In this document: in pieces, positions 7,211-11,770 of the stretch | Layout of the letters: each line of letters begins with the position of its first letter | How positions within the stretch are numbered: position 1 is the stretch's first letter | NCBI GenBank assembly: GCA_963518845.1 | Contig: CAUQKV010000037.1 | Coordinates: 1 to 11,770 of the forward strand | Direction of reading: 5' to 3' | Length of the DNA stretch: 11,770 bases | Origin: JABCPE02 sp963518845 | GTDB lineage: Bacteria > Bacteroidota > Bacteroidia > Flavobacteriales > Weeksellaceae | Notes under the pieces: generated by a model | What the model saw: the letters and a program-made list of their open reading frames with translations, nothing else | Database searches by the model: none | What the model was told of the DNA's origin: nothing | Program-made: the position numbers and the translations under genes

Positions 7211-7303
7211 CTATTTTTTCTTCTTATGTCTGTTTAGTCTTCTTCTCTTTTTTCTCTTGTGGGTAGCCACCTTATGTCTCTTTCTTTTCTTTCCGCTTGG
7301 CAT
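7211..7303 (-). CDS. Tiny, highly basic protein, probably ribosome-associated
   Basis: ATG at 7303 opens a 30-codon frame ending in TAG at 7211-7213. The protein begins MPSGKKRKRHKVATHKRKK and ends in NRHKKKK. About two thirds of its residues are Lys, Arg or His and it has no acidic residue. I recall a nearly identical short protein (MPSGKKRKRHK...ATHKRKK) across Bacteroidota, often located next to HU or RNase G and often left unannotated. The composition is that of small ribosomal proteins such as bL34, bL36 or bTHX. The novel protein bL38 reported in the Flavobacterium johnsoniae ribosome is a possible identity that I cannot confirm. The gene follows HU by 42 nt without an obvious promoter or terminator between them, so it is probably cotranscribed with HU. 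Confidence 0.8.
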   Translation of the reverse strand: MPSGKKRKRHKVATHKRKKRRRLNRHKKKK

Positions 7304-7345
7304 AGCTTTAATGTTTTTATTCTGTTATTACTCAGTGAATTATAT

Positions 7346-7636
7346 TTATTTTACTTTTACTTTTGATTTTACCTTTTCTACGAAAGTTTTAGAAGGCTTA
7401 AATGCTGGTATATTATGTGCAGGAATTTGGATTGCAGTATTTTTAGAGATATTTCTACCTGTCTTTGCTGCTCTTGTTTTGATAATAAAAGATCCAAAAC
7501 CTCTAAGATACACATTATCACCATTATACATAGTGGTTCTTATCTCCTGCATAAACGCCTCTATGATTCTCTGAGTTTCATTTTTCTCAGTTCCTAACTT
7601 ATTTGCAATTGCATTTACTAATTCTGCCTTTGTCAT
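7346..7636 (-). CDS. HU-family DNA-binding protein
   Basis: This 96-residue nucleoid protein binds and bends DNA as a dimer. MTKAELVNAIANKLG is the HU N-terminal helix pair, and VYLRGFGSFIIKTRAAKTGRN leads into the beta-arm, with IQIPAHNIPAFKPSKTF carrying the usual Pro and the closing helix. The C-terminal tail is Lys/Val-rich. The frame is open to an ATG at 7726, but the extra 30 codons encode a Phe/Ile/Cys-rich stretch foreign to the family and run through the promoter, so the start is the ATG at 7636. The leader is purine-rich (AAAAAAGGAA just before ATG). The gene is divergent from mutY and shares a promoter region with it. Confidence 0.95.
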   Translation of the reverse strand: MTKAELVNAIANKLGTEKNETQRIIEAFMQEIRTTMYNGDNVYLRGFGSFIIKTRAAKTGRNISKNTAIQIPAHNIPAFKPSKTFVEKVKSKVKVK

Positions 7637-7659
7637 TTCCTTTTTTGTTTTTATTTTTG
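7629..7659 (+). promoter_or_regulatory. Predicted mutY promoter, starting inside the HU gene
   Basis: TTTG (7629-7632), 19 nt and TATTTTTG (7652-7659) form one of the best Bacteroidota promoter matches in the window. The TTTG is the complement of codons 2-3 of HU. Transcription would start near 7665, giving mutY a leader of under 20 nt. Confidence 0.6.
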
Positions 7660-7664
7660 GTGTG

Positions 7665-7672
7665 CAAATATA
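7665..7672 (-). promoter_or_regulatory. Predicted -7 box of the HU promoter
   Basis: TATATTTG on the minus strand is an exact TAnnTTTG match about 28 nt upstream of the HU ATG. TTG elements lie 16 and 24 nt further upstream (7689-7691 and the complement of 7697-7700), neither at the ideal spacing. The box interleaves with the mutY promoter. Confidence 0.55.
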
Positions 7673-7681
7673 TAAAAAATT

Positions 7682-8728
7682 TTGAAAACAATTAAACAAA
7701 ATTCTGATTTTCTTTACATTGGTCAAAAATTATTGCTCTGGTACGCCCAAAATGCAAGAGTTTTACCGTGGAGAACCACCCAAAATCCTTATAATGTGTG
7801 GATTTCGGAGATTATTCTACAGCAGACCCGCGTGGAACAGGGATTGGAATATTATATAAATTTTACCAACAGATTTAAAGATATAGAATCTCTCGCCGAG
7901 GCTGATATAGACGAAGTTCTCCTCTACTGGAAAGGGCTGGGATACTATTCCAGAGCCATCAATCTGCACAAAGCCGCACAGCAAATCATGCAGGATTATC
8001 AAGGTGTTTTCCCAAACAACTACCACGAAATTTTAAAACTAAAAGGCATCGGAAAATACACCGCAGCTGCCATTTCCAGCATTTGTTTCAATGAAAAAAG
8101 ACCTGCCGTAGATGGCAATTTTTACCGTGTTTTATCTAGAATTTTCGCTGATGATTTTGATATTTCAAAGACAAAAGCTCACGATTATTTCTCGGAATTA
8201 GCCCTTTTGATAATGCCTGACAGAGATTTTGGCGATTTTAATCAAGCGATAATGGATTTGGGTGCAAATATCTGCAAACCTAAGAATCCTTCCTGTGATA
8301 TCTGCCCTGTTCATGGAGATTGTTTGGCTTTTCAGCTCGGAAAAACTGCCGATTTCCCTGTAAAAACAAAGAAAATCAAACCCGAAAACATGAACCTCAT
8401 CTATTATTTCGTCCGATACGAAAATTCTTTTCTTATCAAACAGCGAGATGACAGCTCTATTTGGAAAAAACTCTACGATTTCCCTGATAAAATCAATGAA
8501 TTTTTAGAAAAATTTATCGTAAAAGAAGAGGAAATTTCCCACAAACTAACCCACAAAAACCTTAATATTAAGATTTACAGCATCACACTGAGTGACAGCA
8601 CTTTATTCCAAACTTTCAGAAAGGAAAACAATTTAGAAATATTAGATTTAAAAGATTTTGACCAAAAATCTTTCCCAAAACCTTTAGAAAAATTCATCAA
8701 ATCGCTAAATCTCCATCGCCATCACTAA
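7682..8728 (+). CDS. mutY: A/G-specific adenine DNA glycosylase
   Basis: MutY removes adenine mispaired with 8-oxoguanine. The 348-residue protein has Glu43 in SEIILQQTRVE, the helix-hairpin-helix LKGIGKYTAAAI (120-131), catalytic Asp144 in PAVDGNFYRV (the family usually has DGNV, here DGNF) and the [4Fe-4S] cysteines 198, 205, 208 and 214 (C-x6-C-x2-C-x5-C). A C-terminal Nudix-like 8-oxoG-recognition domain follows (NLIYYFVRYENSFLIKQRDD, LYDFPD, SHKLTH). The only usable start is TTG at 7682 (TTG AAA ACA, MKT); no ATG or GTG occurs before the conserved LPWR. Its 3' end overlaps the converging comF gene by 24 nt and no terminator hairpin is visible there. Confidence 0.95.
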   Translation: MKTIKQNSDFLYIGQKLLLWYAQNARVLPWRTTQNPYNVWISEIILQQTRVEQGLEYYINFTNRFKDIESLAEADIDEVLLYWKGLGYYSRAINLHKAAQQIMQDYQGVFPNNYHEILKLKGIGKYTAAAISSICFNEKRPAVDGNFYRVLSRIFADDFDISKTKAHDYFSELALLIMPDRDFGDFNQAIMDLGANICKPKNPSCDICPVHGDCLAFQLGKTADFPVKTKKIKPENMNLIYYFVRYENSFLIKQRDDSSIWKKLYDFPDKINEFLEKFIVKEEEISHKLTHKNLNIKIYSITLSDSTLFQTFRKENNLEILDLKDFDQKSFPKPLEKFIKSLNLHRHH

Positions 8729-9355
8729 AATACTTACCTTGTTTTTCTTATTTTTAAGGAATTCCCAAGCGATGGCACTCATTGTATTCCCTGTGGTAAA
8801 CACATCATCTATCAATAGAATGTGTTGATTTTCAATTTCTTTTGTGAGAGAAAAATCATATTTGGTTTCTTCTCTGTGGGATTTGTCTTTTTGGGCTTGG
8901 GCTTTGCTGTGGCTGTTTCTTTTGAGTAAATTATGGTCAAACGGAATCCCATATTCAGAGGACAAAACCTCCGTAAAAAGATGTAACTGATTGTACCCCC
9001 GCTCTTTAAGTTTCTTTGGATGAAGCGGAACACTGACCAGCAAATCTGGTTTTTCTCCTTTAAAACTAAGATTTTCTACAACCCATTTGGCTAAAATTCC
9101 GCCAATTTTCTCCTGATTTCGGTATTTCAGCTGGTGGATGAGTTCCCTAGAAAGTCCCTTTTTATCAAAATACATAAGAGCATAAGCCGCCTCCAAAGGA
9201 AACAGGCTTTCTGCCTTTCTTTTCAGAAGATTTTCTCCAAAATCCCAATGCGTGAAATGTATTTTATCCAAACATTTCACGCAGACAATTTCATCTTTGG
9301 GAATGATTTCATCACAGTTTAGGCAGCGATTCGGGAATAATACATCCAAAAACAT
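8705..9355 (-). CDS. comF: ComF-family phosphoribosyltransferase-like protein
   Basis: This 216-residue protein has the ComF layout: an N-terminal zinc-finger-like pair of cysteines CLNC (11-14) and CVKC (25-28), then a type I phosphoribosyltransferase domain with VPLHPKKLKERGYNQ (109-123) and the PRPP-binding loop HILLIDDVFTTGNTM (178-192). ComF proteins are needed for natural transformation in several bacteria, and related proteins occur in non-competent ones, so the exact role here is open. The start ATG at 9355 lies 6 nt after the namZ stop codon, so the two are one operon. The last 24 nt overlap mutY tail to tail. Confidence 0.93.
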   Translation of the reverse strand: MFLDVLFPNRCLNCDEIIPKDEIVCVKCLDKIHFTHWDFGENLLKRKAESLFPLEAAYALMYFDKKGLSRELIHQLKYRNQEKIGGILAKWVVENLSFKGEKPDLLVSVPLHPKKLKERGYNQLHLFTEVLSSEYGIPFDHNLLKRNSHSKAQAQKDKSHREETKYDFSLTKEIENQHILLIDDVFTTGNTMSAIAWEFLKNKKNKVSILVMAMEI

Positions 9356-9361
9356 CTGTTC

Positions 9362-10588
9362 CTAATCTTGATACACTACATATTTAGTTCTTATCTTTTC
9401 AAAATCAGAAAGCCCTTTCTGCCATGTTTGTCGGATTTCTGCTTCGGATTTCCCTGCTATTATCTGCTTTCTGAGTTCATCCGTTCCTGCCAAGGTATCA
9501 AACCAATATTTGCCCTTTGCATCTTTTAGGAAAAATGATTTTTGTGGGTTTTTATAGTTTTTATAAGCCTTTATCACCCATTCTAAACTAAGCTCTCGCA
9601 GGTCTTTCTCATAGTTTCTCAAATCCTCTCCATAGCACAGCTGACCGTTTAGAAATGGATTTTTAGAACCAAAACTTGGCTTCGGAGTGAATTCATATTT
9701 CATATTCTTAATCCATGGCGAACCATAGATTTGGAAAGGTATATCTGTCCCACGCCCTACGGAAACTTCCGCTCCTTCAAAGAAGCACAAACTTGGGTAG
9801 AGATTGATGGCTTTGTCATTCGGCAAGTTAGGCGATGGCTTTTCCAAAAGCGGATAGCGGTTTTTCTTGTGATAGCCTTTCATTTTTATGAGTGTATATT
9901 TTGCCTGAACTTTATTTTTAAGCCATTTTTCGCCATTTACCATTTTTCCGTACTCTCCTATGGTAAGCCCATAGACCACAGGCACCGAGTGAAGCCCCAC
10001 AAAAGAAGCCCATTCTTTTCTCAGCACTGGCCCATCTGTATAGCCGTCATGCGGATTGGGTCTATCCAAAACGATGATTTCCACGCCGTTTTCTGCTCCT
10101 GCTTCCATTACATAAGCAAGCGTAGATATATAGGTATAAAACCTAACTCCCACATCCTGAATATCAAACAAGATAACATCCAAATCTTTCATATGGGCAG
10201 GCGTAGGTTTTTTAGTATTTGCATAAAGCGAAACTATCGGAATGCCTGTCTTGGTATCCACTCCATTTTTCACCACTTCTCCAGCATCCGCCACTCCACG
10301 AAAGCCGTGTTCAGGAGCAAAAACCCTTTTTACGGCTACTCCATTTTCTTTCAAAAAGTCTACGATGCTTTGTTTTTTCTTATTGATAGTCACCAGCCCT
10401 GTCTGATTGGTCACCACTCCCACAGATTTTCCTTTTAGCAGCGGCAGGTATTTTTCTGGCTGGTCTGCGCCTGTTACAAACTCCTCATTTTCTGAGTTTT
10501 TAGATTTTTGTGCATTAAAAAATTGATTATTTACAAAAAGCATTAGTATAATCAATACAAAATTTTTACTTTTGGCTCTTAAATTCAT
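9362..10588 (-). CDS. namZ: Exo-beta-N-acetylmuramidase NamZ (DUF1343, GH171)
   Basis: This 408-residue protein of the DUF1343 (YbbC/NamZ) family releases terminal MurNAc from peptidoglycan fragments in cell-wall recycling. A Sec signal peptide covers about residues 1-26 (hydrophobic FVLIILMLFV, likely cleavage at FNA/Q), so it acts in the periplasm or outside. Family motifs are GKSVGVVTNQTG (53-64), FAPEHGFRG with Glu93, the equivalent of the Glu proposed as catalytic, DVILFDIQDVGVRFYTYIST, VLDRPNP, and ISVGRGT-like EVSVGRGTDIPF. The C-terminal part contains DLRNYEKDLRELSLEWVIKAY. The start ATG at 10588 is 4 nt from the divergent permease start, and comF follows 6 nt after its stop. No truncation is apparent. 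Confidence 0.93.
   Translation of the reverse strand: MNLRAKSKNFVLIILMLFVNNQFFNAQKSKNSENEEFVTGADQPEKYLPLLKGKSVGVVTNQTGLVTINKKKQSIVDFLKENGVAVKRVFAPEHGFRGVADAGEVVKNGVDTKTGIPIVSLYANTKKPTPAHMKDLDVILFDIQDVGVRFYTYISTLAYVMEAGAENGVEIIVLDRPNPHDGYTDGPVLRKEWASFVGLHSVPVVYGLTIGEYGKMVNGEKWLKNKVQAKYTLIKMKGYHKKNRYPLLEKPSPNLPNDKAINLYPSLCFFEGAEVSVGRGTDIPFQIYGSPWIKNMKYEFTPKPSFGSKNPFLNGQLCYGEDLRNYEKDLRELSLEWVIKAYKNYKNPQKSFFLKDAKGKYWFDTLAGTDELRKQIIAGKSEAEIRQTWQKGLSDFEKIRTKYVVYQD
10567..10574 (+). promoter_or_regulatory. Predicted -7 box of the LolE-type permease gene
   Basis: TACTTTTG matches TAnnTTTG and lies 18 nt before the TTG start at 10593, inside codons 5-8 of the divergent namZ gene. No TTTG is seen about 20 nt upstream, so support is limited to the -7 box and its position. 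Confidence 0.4.
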
Positions 10589-10592
10589 TATT

Positions 10593-11770
10593 TTGAGGTT
10601 TCCTATTTATTTTTCTAAAAAAATTGCGTTCTCCAAAGATAATAAAAATAATCTTTCACGCATAATTATTTTCATCGGAAGGCTGTCCGTTGCCCTAGGG
10701 ATAGTGGTTTCACTGATTACCATATCCACAGGACTTGGCTCTAAAAAAGCCATCAAAAACAAGATGGGCGATTTCAGCGGACATATTTCTATAAAATCCA
10801 CGAAATCAAACGCTTCCTATAATTCTTCGGTTTTAGACCAAGAAAATTTTGATATAAAGGAACTAAAAAAAATACCTGAAGTAGAAACGGCACAATCCTA
10901 CGCCTCTCTCAGCGGAATCCTCAGAACCAAAGAGAATTTTGCTGGAATTATCCTAAAAGGCGTGGGCAAGGATTTTGACAAAAATCGTTTCCAAAAATTC
11001 ATCACCTCGGGCGAAATCCCTGATTATAAAGAGAAAGGATACAATAATGACATCATGCTTTCTGAGCAAATCGCCAAAGGCCTGCACCTAAAAGTAAATG
11101 ACAGCATCACGGCCGTTTTCTCCAAAGAAGACCAAAAACCGATTTATAGAAAATTCGTAGTAAAGGCTATCTATAACACTGATATCAAACTCATCGATGA
11201 GCTATTTGTCATCGGTGATATCAACCATGTCCGCAAAATCCAGAATATGGGAAAAACCGACATCGGCGGCATGGATATTTTCCTAAAAGATTTTGATAAA
11301 ACTGATGCTGTTTTCCCAAAAGTAGAAAAAATCATCGGTTACAAAAACTACACCGAAAAAACCACTGACAAATACCCTCAAATCCTGCAATGGATAGAAA
11401 TTTTTGACACGAATATCTCTGTAATCTTAGGCATTATGCTGGTAGTAGTGGTTATCAACATCATCATGGTGCTGCTGATTTTGATTATTGAAAGAACCAA
11501 CTCCATCGGTGTGCTAAAAACCTTAGGCGCGGACAACAACCAGATCCGTGCGATATTCATCAACTACACCCTGCTCATCATCATCCCTGGACTGATTGTA
11601 GGAAATCTTATTGGAATAGGCTTGCTATTGATACAGAAATATTTTGGTATTATTAAACTCAACCCAAAAGAATACTACATCAGCACCGTGCCAGTGGATT
11701 TGAATTTGGGCTACATTCTTGCCCTTTCACTCGGAATATTGGTAGTTTCTGCCATATCGCTAATCGTACC
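10593..11770 (+). CDS. LolE/FtsX-type ABC transporter permease (3' end cut by window)
   Basis: An open frame of 392 codons runs off the window end. It has the topology of LolC/LolE/MacB permeases: an N-terminal membrane helix (IIIFIGRLSVALGIVVSLIT), a periplasmic domain of about 240 residues (GHISIKS, ILKGVGKDFDKNRFQ, ISEGEIP-like ITSGEIPDYK, LSEQIAKGLHLKVND), then three helices around ISVILGIMLVVVVINIIMVL, FINYTLLIIIPGLIVGNLIG and YILALSLGILVVSAIS. ERTNSIGVLKTLGADNNQIR is the cytoplasmic coupling motif of the family. Only about 10-20 residues appear to be missing. The start is TTG at 10593, giving (M)RFPIYFSKKIAFSK, which resembles flavobacterial LolE N-termini. A role in lipoprotein release from the inner membrane is inferred; no LolD ATPase is in the window. 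Confidence 0.9.
   Translation, partial: MRFPIYFSKKIAFSKDNKNNLSRIIIFIGRLSVALGIVVSLITISTGLGSKKAIKNKMGDFSGHISIKSTKSNASYNSSVLDQENFDIKELKKIPEVETAQSYASLSGILRTKENFAGIILKGVGKDFDKNRFQKFITSGEIPDYKEKGYNNDIMLSEQIAKGLHLKVNDSITAVFSKEDQKPIYRKFVVKAIYNTDIKLIDELFVIGDINHVRKIQNMGKTDIGGMDIFLKDFDKTDAVFPKVEKIIGYKNYTEKTTDKYPQILQWIEIFDTNISVILGIMLVVVVINIIMVLLILIIERTNSIGVLKTLGADNNQIRAIFINYTLLIIIPGLIVGNLIGIGLLLIQKYFGIIKLNPKEYYISTVPVDLNLGYILALSLGILVVSAISLIV
10634..10641 (-). promoter_or_regulatory. Predicted -7 box of the namZ-comF operon
   Basis: TATCTTTG on the minus strand is the most common form of the Bacteroidota -7 box and lies 45 nt before the namZ ATG. It falls inside codons 14-17 of the divergent permease gene. 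A -33 TTTG at the usual spacing is not visible. Confidence 0.45.

Noticed and set aside
7637..7726. 30-codon N-terminal extension of HU
   Set aside because: It would read back through the HU -7 box and into the mutY 5' end, and the added residues do not fit the family. MTKAELVNAIANKLG at 7636 is the normal HU start.
9731..10438. Plus-strand open frame of 235 codons opposite namZ
   Set aside because: It is long, but it sits inside the conserved NamZ coding sequence. The translation is Phe/His/Cys-rich without a motif, and it has no promoter or leader signal of its own.
10607..10801. Minus-strand open frame of 64 codons upstream of namZ
   Set aside because: It is antisense to the N-terminal part of the LolE-type permease, whose reading frame is clearly coding from 10593 to the window end.
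1..11770. CRISPR arrays, insertion sequences, phage or defence genes, tRNA or rRNA genes
   Set aside because: I looked for direct-repeat arrays, transposase-like frames, terminal inverted repeats and RNA-gene signatures and saw none. Every gene has a housekeeping or envelope identity, or is an isolated lipoprotein.

Overview
The window looks like core chromosome of a member of the Bacteroidota, class Flavobacteriia, probably from the Chryseobacterium/Riemerella side (Weeksellaceae). The evidence is low GC, A-rich leaders without convincing Shine-Dalgarno sites, several copies of the Bacteroidota sigma-A -7 box TAnnTTTG, two SpII lipoproteins with acidic residues after the cysteine, and a protein-coding set typical of the group (RF3, LpxK-PNP, HU, a tiny basic protein, RNase G, MutY, ComF, NamZ/DUF1343, a LolE-type permease). 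I see no mobile element, CRISPR array, phage gene, tRNA or rRNA.

Layout. 21-1613 (-): prfC, translation termination. 1697-1729: terminator hairpin for the lipocalin-like lipoprotein gene at 1750-2214 (-), which has a good promoter at 2306-2338. 2373-2456: nested hairpins ending the lpxK-punA operon. 2467-4288 (-): punA and lpxK overlap by 38 nt and are probably read from one promoter whose -7 box lies only 6 nt upstream of the lpxK ATG. 4349-5482 (+): a divergent lipoprotein of unknown function with no usable ATG. 5500-5533: a perfect palindrome serving as a shared terminator. 5536-7098 (-): RNase E/G-family ribonuclease. 7211-7303 (-): a 30-codon, extremely basic protein gene that is easily missed. 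7346-7636 (-): HU. 7682-8728 (+): mutY, divergent from HU with interleaved promoters. 8705-10588 (-): a namZ-comF operon whose end overlaps the end of mutY. 10593 to the window end (+): a LolE/FtsX-type ABC permease that starts 4 nt from the namZ start.

Functional themes are translation and RNA metabolism (RF3, RNase G, the small basic protein), envelope and cell wall (LpxK for lipid A, NamZ for muropeptide recycling, LolE-like permease, two lipoproteins), nucleotide salvage (PNP, and ComF-type phosphoribosyltransferase by fold) and DNA upkeep (HU, MutY).

I did not find a new defence or mobile system. The most notable points are the compact gene-start architecture (interleaved divergent promoters, near-leaderless starts, TTG starts), a lipoprotein whose ATG seems to have become ATA, the unannotated-size basic protein between HU and RNase G, and an Asp at the purine-specificity position of the nucleoside phosphorylase.
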